The notes under the pieces are model-generated. The model searched no databases. It was not told the origin of the DNA and was given only the letters and a program-made list of their open reading frames with translations. Of a stretch of 64,000 nucleotides of DNA, positions 32,536 to 43,811 are shown piece after piece; the stretch's first letter is position 1; every line of letters begins with the position of its first letter. The translations under genes and the position numbers were made by a program. The DNA comes from Scalesia atractyloides (taxonomy: Eukaryota; Streptophyta; Magnoliopsida; Asterales; Asteraceae), in NCBI GenBank assembly GCA_947069175.1, contig CAMTDV010000013.1:27469857-27533856 (forward strand), written 5' to 3'.

Positions 32536-34183
32536 AAACATGCAGCAGAAAGTTTACTAAATACGTTAAGTTAATGCAGAGGAAACAACTGGAACTTTCA
32601 ATTATTATTATGAACACAATAATGCTAACACCCAATCCACGAGAAGCCTCACGCACAAGAGAAGACCTTTGCATCTCCTCAAACACTAACCTATAAACAA
32701 TCGAACATACATGCACAAGTCAACTACATAAGTGAGTTCTAACAGTTAGGTTTAATTTATTTAAATTCACATCCAAAATAATTTATTAGAAACACAAGGA
32801 CTCCAATTCAAAAGACCCCGGAAACCATTTAAATGACACCTCATCTTGGACCAACATCCACCCAAGCGAGAGACCCAAATCAACCACCCCATCACCAAGA
32901 CTCATCGTCTTCTTACCTTAATTCCACCAATAACCCAATTTGTCATTACAACAACCACTTGCCTAGGACCCCACACACTACTATGCAAAATATTCCCAAA
33001 TACAATACAACAGTAGAAACCCGAATCACCACCAAACACGTTTTGTACACACTTTACCCACAATTTTCATCTAATGCAAGCATGTAAGTCACATAAGATG
33101 GAAATCCCTAACACATCAAATCACAAAGATGTGGTCGGAACCCATCACCACCATAAAGATAAAAGGATACTAGGACATCACCGACAACCACTTACATTGA
33201 TTACCCTAATCCCTCATTTGCAACATCCACAACCCCCCTCATATCTCGTTACCACTGGTAGGTAACGACTACCCGAACATGTCGACAACCACATATGTCA
33301 AAGGCTCGCACCTCTAATAACCCATGTGAAACATCTCGTGGATGCTAGTTCACACAAAAGCACATAGACACCCATATAATGTCTAGAACATCATCCTCGT
33401 CACAATATTGTGACTAACCATGCGCCTCTTATAATCTTCTTCCATGTCCCTTGTACCTCTAAGGACACAGATATTTGTTTACATATACATCCCCATTGGC
33501 GTATAATCTGCAATACCCATATTTAAATATAGTACCTTGACACATTTACATTTCTATCCTTTCACCCTCTTGGCACGAAACAACTTTAGGACTCTCAACA
33601 ATCAAAGTCCTAACTAACACAAGTCATGCAACAAACATCAACCTATAACAACATCACACACTACCCATTTAACCAACCTGTGATTCTCAGATTTAGGATT
33701 ATACATCCCAATCGGTAAAAGCCCATCCAGGACTACACCCACGCAGTGCTAATTCTCGTAACTTTTTTGAAAATCCAGATTCATTAGAAAACGTTTAGAA
33801 GAAAATATATTCATAAAACTTGTCATTTAGTGCAAAACACGTAAACGTATGTATGCTAGCTAGAAACATGTAAAAAAGAGCATAAGAACTCACTTGATGT
33901 AATAACACTTCTCCACAAACTGCACATCCTCGCACATGTAGCCAATCACCGAATCTATCATCAAACGAACATGGTTACTACAAATTTTGATCTATAACCA
34001 CACACACTAAACCCAAAGATATGAACTCATGTTTAATGTTAGGCTTTAGCTATTACAACTAGAGTGCATCCTTTCACGTCCCCCCCCCCCATTGACTCAT
34101 GCAAGTTAACCTTCACAACACCCAAACTCGCATTTAAACCGCCATTACCACACCATAGTTCCATGCAAACACTCCATGGGTCA
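32536..34183. other. Unassigned A/C-rich stretch, unit 2
   Basis: Counterpart of 13870-15517. No gene; the same H/N/T/P-rich compositional frames are present. A run of ten C occurs near 34081. Confidence 0.4.
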
Positions 34184-35338
34184 CCCGATGTCACACCCCG
34201 ACCCGCAGCGGAATAAGAGTCGGGGCATAATTGGGTTATCACCAAAGCTCATGATATTACTATTATTTTCATATTTATTTAATCAAAATTACATTCTCAA
34301 ATATCCAAACATGTCCATACAAATACAAAGAAAATAACCAACTAAACAATTCCAAGCTCTAAACCATTTTATTCTTCTAGGCCAATCCTATGTGTTTCTG
34401 GCTGCAGCTGGTTCACCTGTATTCATGTGTAAAAATTGGGGGTTTTTGGGTCAACATAAGTTGGCGAGTGAACCTTGTTAGATAAACATTTATAATTGAT
34501 TTTCTTGTTATTTTATCAAGGAAAAATTGTGCATAATCATAAGTGAGCAAATGATAAATAATCAATCAGCAACAATGTTAACCACAAATGATAACATACA
34601 ATAACATACCATAACATATCAACTTGCATAAATATATAACATGAATGAAACTGTGCGATCAAGGCTCAACCAAACGGAGCCGATCGTATTGCATGTACTG
34701 AAAATGATAAATGTCTGTGCGATCAAGGCTCAATCAAACGGAGCCGATCGTATGTTGGCACGCCAGGTTCACGCTCATAATGTAATGGGGAACATGCTCA
34801 ACGCTCATAATGTAATAATGTAATGGGAGTGGAGGCCTATGAAATTGCATGTACTGAAAGTAATGAATTGAATCTAACAATAACCACACAAACCATTGAA
34901 TCAAACTGAATACACATTTGTCATGATATGATGTATGACAACTAAATTTAAGTATAATAAGTAGCAAGACACATGATACACCCAAAAAACGTGATTAAAA
35001 TGGGGAATTTGTAAAGATTCACTCACATTGGGTGCGTTTGATTGGAGATGGTGAGATGCGCACGAGTTGGAAGAGTTGAACAACGAGAATTAACTAACCT
35101 AAATAATAACGGAAAAATATAGTAAATGAGTGGATTTTATTAAGGATTTTAAAAAAAATTTTAGATATATTTTTACGAGTTTAAAGCTATTTCTTATCTT
35201 AAAAAATTATTTTTAAGTATTTTTAATTGATTTTTAAATTAAATTAAATAATTAAAATATAAAAATATGTTGACTTTTTGGGTTGACCGTTGACTTTTTG
35301 ACTTTGACTGTTTGACCGGTTTATTGTGTAATTGAAAT

Positions 35339-35748
35339 GCGCTGGGTGAGGCTCGAACCCGAGACCTCCCGTACGTGTGCACGCAGCTCTACCAACTGAG
35401 CTACGTGTCTAACCCGAAATAATTCTGTTTTTAATTATACTTATATATTAACTCAATTTATCCAAAATTCTTTTATTTTCAAAAACATTTTAATTCATCG
35501 AACCGGTGCCACTAACAGGTCTCGAACCCGGGACCTGTGCTTTAACGTTACACACAGTCCACCGCTGGACTGTGTGTCTAACTTGGTTAATATAACCAAT
35601 TTTTATTATACTTAACAACTAACGTGAATTAACCCGGTTCAGTTAGAAAAATAAAACGTTTTTATTACATATAGGGTGCGTGTATCAGGGATCGAACTCG
35701 CGGCGTGTGCGTATAATTTGCACACAGTCCACCGCTGGACGTGTGTCT
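35339..35748 (-). pseudogene. Three tRNA-like sequences in the 3' LTR of unit 2
   Basis: Counterparts of those at 16666-17073 in unit 1, at about 35339-35410, 35500-35578 and 35674-35748. B-box-like GGTTCGAGCC is kept. The third hairpin has lost bases (GCTGGACGTGTG), so the stem is no longer perfect. Confidence 0.55.
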
Positions 35749-36595
35749 AACCCGTTTAAAATACCAATTTTAATTAACCTTATATTGTTAGCGCAGTTCA
35801 TCTTCCTCGTTAGTTTTTACAGACAGCGGATTACACCGTTATATCTTGTTTAATTCGATTGATAAACATTGTACAGACTAATATGAAATGGCAGAGACGA
35901 TAATTAGAAGTAAACATACCGGTGAACGATTTATTTCAGAATTCCGGCAAAGCGTCGGTCTCTGTTTTTATGAACTTCAACTGAGCAAGCCAATTAACCG
36001 TTTTGATTAGCTAATCGTGGAATTGAAGTGATAAACAAACGTTAACAGAGTGTTTGAATGTCCTTACCGATTCACAGATGAAAATAAAGATTTCCAGAAA
36101 TTTTCCGACGAACTGGAATTATCCGATAGCAGCGTCTGAATTCGATTTCAATTGATAGGTCCGAGTTAGAAACAGCTTAACAATGATAGACTACGACGGT
36201 ATTGAAAGACTTACCGTTTTGATGAAGAATACGGTTTTCCGGCGAACTTACAGAATTTTCCGGCGATAAAATAAACTTTTCTGATGAACTGAAAGTATGA
36301 CGAAAGTGAAATGGCAGGTTTGTGGAATGTTTCTGAGTCGCGAGAAGATCTTTGATTGCAGTAATTCAGATTATGGGATATTTTCGGTTATAAAACCCAT
36401 CATCATCAGATTTTAAGTCAATTCAAGTCTGAATTGATTAGAATCGTCGGTGCATCGGTTATAAACCTGAATTCGCGATTATTCAAACGTTTTAGACGGT
36501 TGAATAGCCGATTTCGGTTTTCAGTTGGCGCAACCGGTTAATCTATGTTTGTTTATAAGATTTATTTGTTTCCTAGAGTTGACAAAAACAAACAA

Positions 36596-36677
36596 GTGGC
36601 GGAGTGGTTATGCGTGTGAGTGTTAAGTCTTTGGAGTTTACAACCTGGCTGACCCGGGTTCGAGTGCCGGCAGCCCC
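36596..36677 (+). pseudogene. Opposite-strand tRNA-like sequence in the 3' LTR of unit 2
   Basis: Same sequence as 17929-18010, but with GAGTGCCGG in the T arm, which breaks the otherwise perfect T stem. Confidence 0.55.
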
Positions 36678-36862
36678 ATTTTATTTTTTTATTACTTTAT
36701 TTATACTTTTTATCAATTATAACTTTTATGGTTTAATTTGTTTATTAATTATGTATCATTAAAAATTAAAATAAACATAAATAGGCAACGACACATTTAT
36801 AACTTGATATTCGATTACAAACGGAGCGGGTTTGGTAAAACCCGTTTTCGACAAATGTTACA

Positions 36863-36877
36863 GTATCCCCTACTTTT
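36863..36877 (-). other. Polypurine tract of the gypsy element
   Basis: On the minus strand AAAAGTAGGGGATAC directly precedes the TGTAACA start of the 3' LTR. This is the position and composition expected of the plus-strand primer. Confidence 0.65.
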
Positions 36878-37354
36878 AGGAATTTCGTTCCGAAATTTAA
36901 GTAGTAGAAGTAGTAGGAAAAAGATGCGGGTATTTTTCACGCATTGAGTCTTCACGTTCCCAAGTAAACTCAGGTCCCCGTTTCGACTCCCAGCGTACCC
37001 TAACAATTGGAATGCGACTTCGTCGCAGACGTTTTTCCGAAGTCCATGATCTCTACTGGTCTTTCAATAAATTGCATAGATTCATCAATCTGAATATCTT
37101 CCAGAGAAATGTGGAGGTTTTCATCAGCGAGGCACTTCTTCAAGTTTGATACGTGGAATGTGGGATGAATCCTGTTGAGTTCTTCTGGTAGATCAAGCTT
37201 GTATGCTACAGGTCCTACTCTTTCGAGTATCTTGAAAGGTCCTACGTAGCGTGATGCTAGCTTGCCTTTTTGACCAAAACGAACTACTCCCTTCCACGGT
37301 GATACTTTTAGAAGTACATGATCACCAATGTTAAACTCTAAAGGCTTCCGTCGT
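36878..37354 (-). pseudogene. C-terminal end of the gypsy polyprotein, frame-disrupted
   Basis: Downstream of the integrase core the minus strand still encodes recognisable polyprotein-tail segments. Examples are VGPFKILERVGPVAYKLDLP-like and IHPTFHVSNLKKC-like stretches from about 37270 back to 37120. They are in frames different from the integrase frame. These are the usual post-integrase sequences of plant gypsy polyproteins. No clear chromodomain was seen. Confidence 0.65.
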
Positions 37355-38080
37355 TTATCTGCATAACTCTTTTGATGACTTTGGGCCGCTAGAAGATTGT
37401 TTCGAATTTGATGGATCTTGTCTGTGGATTTCTTGAATCAATTCCGGACCAGTGATTTGAGCTTCCCCAATTTCGTGCCAACATACTGGAGATCGGCACT
37501 TACGACCATATAAGGCTTCAAACGGTGCCATGCCGATGCTTGAATGATAGCTGTTGTTGTACGAAAATTCGACTAATGGTAGATGAGCGTCCCAATTTCC
37601 CTTGAAGTCTATGACACATGCTCGAAGCATATCTTCAAGAGTTTGAATGGTGCGTTCAGATTGACCATCAGTTTGAGGATGATAGGCGGTACTGAGATCT
37701 AATCGCGTACCCAAAGCGGCTTGTACTGCTTGCCAGGTTCGTGAAGTGAAACGACCATCACGATCAGAAATAATGCTTAACGGTACACCATGTCGGCTTA
37801 CGATTTCGCTGATATAAATACGAGCTAGCTTTTCGTTCTTGAAATCTTCGCAGATATGAATAAAGTGAGCTGATTTTGTAAGTCGGTCAATTATTACCCA
37901 TATTGTGTCATACCCACCAGAAGTGCGAGGTAACCCGGTAATGAAGTCCATGGTTATATTTTCCCACTTCCATACAGGTATTTCAGGTTGGACCAGAAGT
38001 CCTGAGGGTCTTTGGTGTTCAGCTTTTATTTTGGAACATGAAAGGCACTTGGAAACAAATTCAGCAATATCCTTTTTCAT
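37355..38080 (-). CDS. Ty3/gypsy integrase core fragment
   Basis: 241 codons of the integrase catalytic domain. A CLSCSKIKAEHQRP block at residues 12-25 closes the zinc-binding module. The acidic triad is visible at D45 (TMDF), D106 (SDRDG) and E142 (QSERT), with 35 residues between the last two, the DD35E arrangement. Other family landmarks are TAYHPQTDGQ and FEALYGRKCRSP. The start used here is internal: the real polyprotein continues upstream, but a frameshift near 38088 separates it from 38077-38265. The 3' end also leaves the true frame near 37430. It acted in inserting element cDNA into chromosomal DNA; this copy is broken. Confidence 0.88.
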   Translation of the reverse strand: MKKDIAEFVSKCLSCSKIKAEHQRPSGLLVQPEIPVWKWENITMDFITGLPRTSGGYDTIWVIIDRLTKSAHFIHICEDFKNEKLARIYISEIVSRHGVPLSIISDRDGRFTSRTWQAVQAALGTRLDLSTAYHPQTDGQSERTIQTLEDMLRACVIDFKGNWDAHLPLVEFSYNNSYHSSIGMAPFEALYGRKCRSPVCWHEIGEAQITGPELIQEIHRQDPSNSKQSSSGPKSSKELCR

Positions 38081-38330
38081 TCCAGGCCACCAGGAAGGTC
38101 TTGATACATCTTGTCGGCTCCTGGGTGTATAGAATATCGTGTTTTGTGCGCCTCATTCATAAGAAAAAAATCACGAAGGTTATTGTGGTCAGGAATCCAT
38201 ATGCGATCTAGACAGTATAGAATACCGTCGGATTTAGTTTCAATTTTTTTTAAGTTTAGCTCCACAAGACGGCTCCTTGCGTACGTCTCCTTTCTGTTGC
38301 TGAAACATGCTGGGCTTCTCGGATTTTGAT
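38077..38330 (-). pseudogene. Integrase zinc-binding N-terminal fragment
   Basis: On the minus strand, NEAHKTRYSIHPGADKMYQDL contributes the two histidines of the H2C2 zinc finger of gypsy integrases. The two cysteines follow across a frameshift in the next fragment (CLSCSK). The frame ends after the MYQDL segment because bases are missing near 38088. Confidence 0.75.
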
Positions 38331-38941
38331 CTTTGATGTCGCTTACGATTTTAGGTACAATAGTTTTGAGGGAACTGATACATTTGTAATGATAAGGTAT
38401 GTATCATAAAACAAAAACTTCAACCATGACGATATTTAAACCTACACGGAACTTTTCATAACCTCCTGGCAAAGCTTTTGATCCTTTGCCAAGAATACTT
38501 ATATATAGGAAGTACCAGCGGCGTATCCACCATATTCTAATCAAATTTTCGTTGGCTTTATCAGTAAATTTTGATCAGTTCTATGTGACTCTAAAACATA
38601 AACAACACAACGAACAAAACTTGAGTCTCAATTCTGAAATGATACATGACTAAATGATGACAGTACCTCTCTCGTTGGTTATGATGAAGGGGTCAGTCTA
38701 TGTAAAAGTGTGACACAACCCAACTTCTTTAAATGATGAGATTGAGATACGTCGAGATGTATGATGATATGAATGTTAAATCAATGAGTATAGAACAAAA
38801 CTGTAATATCAAATCGCATTAAAATTCTTGGGTACATAATTTCCAAATTTTACAACTGGGATACGGAAAGATTGAGATAACATAAAGAAAACATTAAAAC
38901 TAGATGATTGGAGTTGAGTCTTGATTCTTGGCGAGGAAAAA
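38331..38941. other. Internal gap of the gypsy element where protease, reverse transcriptase and RNase H are missing
   Basis: Between the gag zinc knuckle and the integrase only about 0.6 kb is present, where a full element has roughly 2 kb or more of protease, reverse transcriptase and RNase H. No conserved YVDD-type or RNase H motif was seen in any frame. The stretch holds no recognisable coding sequence. Confidence 0.6.
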
Positions 38942-39400
38942 TTAGTTGGGTGATTCGTTTGGGCCGTTATTATTTTCAACAGTATTGGCGTTGATGTTAT
39001 AAGCTCTTCCTCTTGCAGGTGGTGGAGCTTGGTTAGCTTGATTCACCGGATTTGCTTGAGCTTGGGCATGAATGATGTTCACCAAACGTGGACAAGTGTT
39101 TCTAAAATGGCTTGGGTCTCCACAATTGTAGCAAGCCCGCATAGGTTGTACCATGGGATAGTTGGGTTGGTAGTATGTTTGGGCTAAATGTTGGGTAGGT
39201 GGTAGTAGTAGGGGTTGTTGGGCTTGACCCATTATTTGTTGGTGGGTTTGGGTTGAAGGCTGGTGGCGGTTCGTTCGCTGAGGTATGCGACAGGTTTGAA
39301 CAGTATGACCTGCGCGACCACAGCCGGTGTAATGTTGGCAGGGATGATCAGGAAAATGATGATATTGGCAACGGTTGCATTTTGGTAATGGGCCGGAGTA
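38942..39400 (-). pseudogene. Gag nucleocapsid region with zinc-knuckle motifs
   Basis: The minus strand encodes ACYNCGDPSHFRNTCPRL near 39150-39105, a CX2CX4HX4C knuckle. A second cysteine/histidine-rich segment (CGRAGHTVQTC) lies just upstream near 39325-39290. The segments lie in different frames, separated by indels. Zinc knuckles bind the element RNA in the particle. Confidence 0.75.
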
Positions 39401-39407
39401 TGGCTTT

Positions 39408-39902
39408 TTATATGGTGAGGTGAAGGGGCAACTTGAGTGATGGGTGCAGCAGGGATAGGGAAATTTGCTTGTGTGACAGCAAAGTTTCTTGTGCTTCGAT
39501 TCCTTTTACCAGTAAACTTCGAGGAGGAACCAGAATGGGTTGAAGTTTGGCCTCAATGGGGGCTTTCTTTTTCTCCTCTTTGAATTTACCGTTTCGAATG
39601 CGATTTTCGGTCAGTTCAGTGGCTAGTTCCATAGCAGCTTCAAGTGTTGCTGGTGAAGTGCTGAGAACTGAATCTTGAATTTTCGAGGGAAGACCTCGAA
39701 TATAATGCTCGATCAAGCGATAAGTTGGGGTGAACAAGTTAGGGACCATTTGGTTCAACTCTAAGAACCTCTTGTTGTAGGTGGTATGATCTCCCTCCTT
39801 TTGCTTTAAAGAATGAAATTCGTCCTCCAACTTTTTAATTTCACTCCTAGGACAGAAACGCCTAGTCATGATTTCCCTTAACTCCTCCCATGTTAAGGCC
39901 AT
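39408..39902 (-). CDS. Gypsy gag, central part
   Basis: 164 codons with the retrotransposon gag signature: LTWEELREIMTRRFCP at the start, then LEDEFHSLKQ and the LNQMVPNL ... YIRGLPSKIQ region, followed by a lysine-rich tail. The frame closes early after the PRSLLVKGIEAQE stretch through an indel. The start given is an internal methionine; a frameshift separates it from 39953-40309. Confidence 0.8.
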   Translation of the reverse strand: MALTWEELREIMTRRFCPRSEIKKLEDEFHSLKQKEGDHTTYNKRFLELNQMVPNLFTPTYRLIEHYIRGLPSKIQDSVLSTSPATLEAAMELATELTENRIRNGKFKEEKKKAPIEAKLQPILVPPRSLLVKGIEAQETLLSHKQISLSLLHPSLKLPLHLTI

Positions 39903-39952
39903 TGCATCATCAATTCCCTTCTTCCCCTTTTCAGTATTCCACCAGGTGAGAG

Positions 39953-40309
39953 CTACCCCAGATAGTCTCCCGGTGGCGTATCGAACCTTGCGATCCTCAG
40001 GACAATCGCAGTTGAGGAAGTGTTTTCCATTTCCTCAAACCAATGGAGGAGAGCAGTGACACCTTCGGTCCCTTCAAATTTAGGAGGATCACAAGACTTG
40101 AAATGTTTGTATGAGCACTTGCTGGTAGGAGGGTTGCCGATGTTCTGGTCATTCTGTTGGGGAGGGTTAGTAGGATTTGTAGCGAGGGCTTGTTGTACTT
40201 GAACCACAATGTCAGGAAGCACCGTGGCCATTTGTTTCGCGATTTGTGCGGCCAAGCGTTCGTGAGATCTTCCTGATCTTTTACCCCCTCGTTGTTGTCT
40301 AGCCGACAT
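39953..40309 (-). CDS. Gypsy gag, N-terminal part
   Basis: 118 codons beginning MSARQQRGGKRSGRSHERLA. A proline/asparagine/glutamine-rich linker is followed by FKSCDPPKFEGTEGVTALLHW and WFEEMENT, a conserved gag start in plant gypsy elements. It is the first ATG downstream of the primer site with gag homology, so it is the likely gag start. An indel near 40000 ends the frame before the central part. Confidence 0.8.
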   Translation of the reverse strand: MSARQQRGGKRSGRSHERLAAQIAKQMATVLPDIVVQVQQALATNPTNPPQQNDQNIGNPPTSKCSYKHFKSCDPPKFEGTEGVTALLHWFEEMENTSSTAIVLRIARFDTPPGDYLG

Positions 40310-41107
40310 CTACAAGAACATACATAAGAAGATTGTGAGTTTATGGAGTCTTTTTAGGTGTCATGTGTCTTTAAGAAAATGAAAATAACATAAATATCAA
40401 TAATGCAACTACATCCATAGGATGTCTTGGGTTTGCTCATGTTGGGCCTCAAATGTCCCCATACCTTCACCTGTATAGTCATGTGGGCCCCCATGGCTAT
40501 TGGCTTGGTAGGATTCACATTAGTATTGCGATTTAATACTCGCATCACCCGAATGCAAACCACAAAATATGTTTACAAGATGTATGGTCGGAATGTGTCC
40601 AGGTGTAGACACAATGACAACTCAAAGTGGGGTTAGCTCACACAACGTTTGGTATAGCATGCTTTGGCCTAATAGGTACTTCGTACTCTCATCGTTAGTC
40701 CCCAGGTAGGCAAACTGGTCCTTTATTTTGGATTTATACGAATGCCAGCCTAGACAGGACGTTCCGACTACCGGTACTGGTACCCTTCCAGTTACTACAT
40801 GCCCGTCATGAGAACTCACTTTGATGAGATTTGAAAATACAAAAATCATTGTAAAAGCAATCATGAAAATGATGTGATGTGTGCTTTCATGGATATGATA
40901 TGTTATGAGAAGATGATTCATGATAGGCATTATATGATAATATATACTTATGAACATGCTTGCATAACATTGAATGTAACATTTAACATAAAACATATAA
41001 GCATCATGAAATTTGGCATGTAACACACAAAAATCTTAAAAATTTCTAAACAACTATAATATAGGCTCTAAGGGTCTAATAACCTATCCTATATCCCTTA
41101 TAGTCAT
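40310..41107 (-). other. Untranslated leader of the gypsy element
   Basis: About 0.8 kb between the primer site and gag start with no accepted coding sequence. The 134-codon minus-strand frame at 40622-41026 is H/Y/M-rich and matches nothing known; I treat it as chance. Confidence 0.5.
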
Positions 41108-41120
41108 GGCTCTGATACCA
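41108..41120 (-). other. Primer binding site (tRNA-iMet type)
   Basis: On the minus strand TGGTATCAGAGCC begins three bases inside the 5' LTR. TGGTATCAGAGC is the standard primer site complementary to the 3' end of plant initiator methionine tRNA. It fixes the element's orientation. Confidence 0.9.
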
Positions 41121-42271
41121 ATCTGTCACACCCCGACCCGCAGCGGAATAAGAGTCGGGGCATAATTGGGTTATCACCAAAGCTCATGATATTACTATTA
41201 TGTTTCATATTTATTTAAATCAAAATTACATTCTCAAATATCCAAACATGTCCATACAAATACAAAGAAAATAACCAACTAAACAATTCCAAGCTCTAAA
41301 CCATTTTATTCTTTTTAGGCCAATCCTATGTGTTTCTAGCTGCAGCTGGTTCACCTGTATCATGTGTAAAAATTGGGGGTTTTTGGGTCAACATAAGTTG
41401 GCGAGTGAACCTTGTTAGATAAACATTTATAATTGATTTTCTTGTTATTTTATCAAGGAAAAATTGTGCATAATCATAAGTGAGCAAATGATAAATAATC
41501 AATCAGCAACAATGTTAACCACAAATGATAACATACAATAACATACCATAACTATCAACTTGCATAAATATATAACATGAATGAAACTGTGCGATCAAGG
41601 CTCAATCAAACGGAGCCGATCGTATTGCATGTACTGAAAATGATAAATGTCTGTGCGATCAAGGCTCAATCAAACGGAGCCGATCGTATGTTGGCAAGCC
41701 AGGTTCACGCTCATAATGTAATGGGGAACATGCTCAACGCTCATAATGTAATAAGTAATGGGAGTGGGGCCTATGAAATTGCATGTACTGAAAGTAATGA
41801 ATTAAATCTAACAATAACCACACAAACCATTGAATCAAACGAATACACATTTGTCTATGATATGATGTATGCACAATAATTTAAGTATAATAAGTAGAAG
41901 ACACATGATACACCCAAAAAACGTGATTAAAACGGGGAATTTGTAAAGATTCACTCACATTGGGTGCGTTTGATTGAGATGGTGAGATGCGCACGAGTTG
42001 GAAGAGTTGAACAACGAGAATTAACTAACCTAAATAATAACGGAAAAATATAGTAAATGAGTGGATTTTATTAAGGATTTTAAAAAAATTTTTAGATATA
42101 TTTTTACGAGTTTAAAGCTATTTCTTATCTTTAAAAAAATTATTTTTAAGTATTTTTAATTGATTTTTAAATTAAATTAAATAATTAAAAATATAAAAAT
42201 ATGTTGACTTTTTGGTTGACCGTTGACTTTTTGACTTTGACTGTTTGACCGGTTTATTGTGTAATTGAAAT

Positions 42272-42680
42272 GCGCTGGGTGAGGCTCGAACCCGAGACTC
42301 CCGTACGTGTGCACGCAGCTCTACCAACTGAGCTACGTGTCTAACCCGAAATAATTCTGTTTTTTATTATACTTATATATTAACTCAATTTATCCAAAAT
42401 TCTTTTATTTTCAAAAACATTTTAATTCATCGAACCGGTGCCACTAACAGGTCTCGAACCCGGGACCTGTGCTTTAACGTTACACACAGTCCACCGCAGG
42501 ACTGTGTGACTAACTTGGTTAATATACCAATTTTTATTATACTTAACAACTAACGTGAATTAACCCGGTTCAGTTAGAAAAATAAAACGTTTTTATTACA
42601 TATAGGGTGCGTGTATCAGGGATCGAACTCGCGGCGTGATGCGTATAATTTGCACACAGTCCACCGCTGGACTGTGTGTC
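42272..42680 (-). pseudogene. Three tRNA-like sequences in the 5' LTR of unit 2
   Basis: At about 42272-42342, 42431-42509 and 42605-42680, with the same B-box-like motifs and ACACAGTCC/GGACTGTGT hairpins as in the other LTRs. One C is lost from the first (GAGACTCCCG for GAGACCTCCCG). Confidence 0.55.
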
Positions 42681-43541
42681 TAACCCGTTTAAAATACCAA
42701 TTTTAATTAACCTTATATTGTTAGCGCAGTTCATCTTCCTCGTTTGTTTTTACAGACAGCGGATTACACCGTTATATCTTGTTTAATTCGATTGAATAAA
42801 CATTGTACAGACTAATATGAAATGGCAGAGACGATAATTAGAAGTAAAATACCGGTGAACGATTTATTTTAGAATTCCGGCAAAGCGTCGGTCTCTGTTT
42901 TTATGAACTTCAACTGAGCAAGCCAATTAACCGTTTTGATTAGCTAATCGTGGAATTGAAGTGATAAACAAACGTTAACAGAGTGTTTGAATGTCCTTAC
43001 CGATTCACAGATGAAAATAAAGATTTCCAGAAATTTTCCGGCGAACTGGAATTATCCGATAGCAGCGTCTGAATTCGATTTCAATTGATAGGTCCGAGTT
43101 AGAAACAGCTTAACAATTGATAGACTACGACGGTATTGAAAGACTTACCGTTTTGATGAAGAGTACGGTTTTCCGGCGAACTTGCAGAATTTTCCGGCGA
43201 GTAAAATAAACTTTTCTGATGAACTGAAAGTATGACGAAAGTGAAATGGCTGACGAGTGAATGGTTTGTGGAATGTTTCTAAGTCGCGAGAAGATCTTTG
43301 ATTGAGTAATTCAGATTATGGGATATTTTCGGTTATAAAACCCATCATCATCAGATTTTAAGTCAATTCAAGTCTGAATTGATTAGAATCGTCGATGCAT
43401 CGGTTATAAAACTGAATTTGCGATTATTCAAACGTTTTAGACGGTTGAATAGCCGATTTCGGTTTTCAGTTGGTGCAACCGGTTAATCTATGTTTGTTTA
43501 TAAGATTTATTTGTTTCCTAGAGTTGACAGAAAACAAACAA

Positions 43542-43622
43542 GTGGCGGAGTGGTTATGCGTGTGAGTGTTAAGTCTTTGGAGTTTACAACCTGGCGACCC
43601 GGGTTCAAGTCCCGGCAGCCCC
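43542..43622 (+). pseudogene. Opposite-strand tRNA-like sequence in the 5' LTR of unit 2
   Basis: Same as 17929-18010 except GGGTTCAAGTCCC in the T loop, which keeps the T stem. No matching acceptor stem. Confidence 0.55.
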
Positions 43623-43811
43623 ATTTATTTTTTTATTACTTTATTTATACTTTTTATCAATTATAACTTTTATGGTTTAATTTGTTTGTTAATTATGTAT
43701 CATTAAAAATTAAAATAAACATAAATAGGCAACGACACATTTATAACTTGATATTCGATTACAAACGGAGCGGGTTTGGTAAAACTCGTTTTCGACAAAT
43801 GTTACACCCGA

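Larger units (their letters stand above)
34189..36862 (-). repeat. 3' LTR of the unit 2 gypsy element
   Basis: It has TGTCACACC and TGTTACA ends on the plus strand. It is highly similar to the right LTR and to the solo LTR of unit 1, with scattered substitutions and small indels. Private variants include AAAATGGGG near 34998 where the other two LTRs have AAAACGGGG. Confidence 0.92.
34189..43806 (-). mobile_element. Complete-ended but internally deleted Ty3/gypsy LTR retrotransposon, unit 2
   Basis: Two LTRs of about 2.68 kb (34189-36862 and 41124-43806) enclose 4.26 kb. CCCGA flanks the whole at 34184-34188 and 43807-43811, the same target that stands empty in unit 3. In element orientation (minus strand) the order is 5' LTR, tRNA-iMet primer site, gag, zinc knuckles, a gap, integrase, polypurine tract, 3' LTR. 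Integrase after the position of reverse transcriptase is the Ty3/gypsy order. Protease, reverse transcriptase and RNase H are not recognisable, and gag and integrase carry frameshifts, so the copy is not autonomous. Confidence 0.9.
41124..43806 (-). repeat. 5' LTR of the unit 2 gypsy element
   Basis: About 2.68 kb with TG/CA ends. It matches the left LTR throughout. Private variants include GTTGGTGCAACC near 43470, where the other two LTRs have GTTGGCGCAACC. Confidence 0.92.

Noticed and set aside
40622..41026. 134-codon minus-strand frame in the gypsy leader
   Set aside because: It is H-, Y- and M-rich with no similarity to retroviral-type or host proteins. It lies between primer site and gag, where leaders are untranslated.
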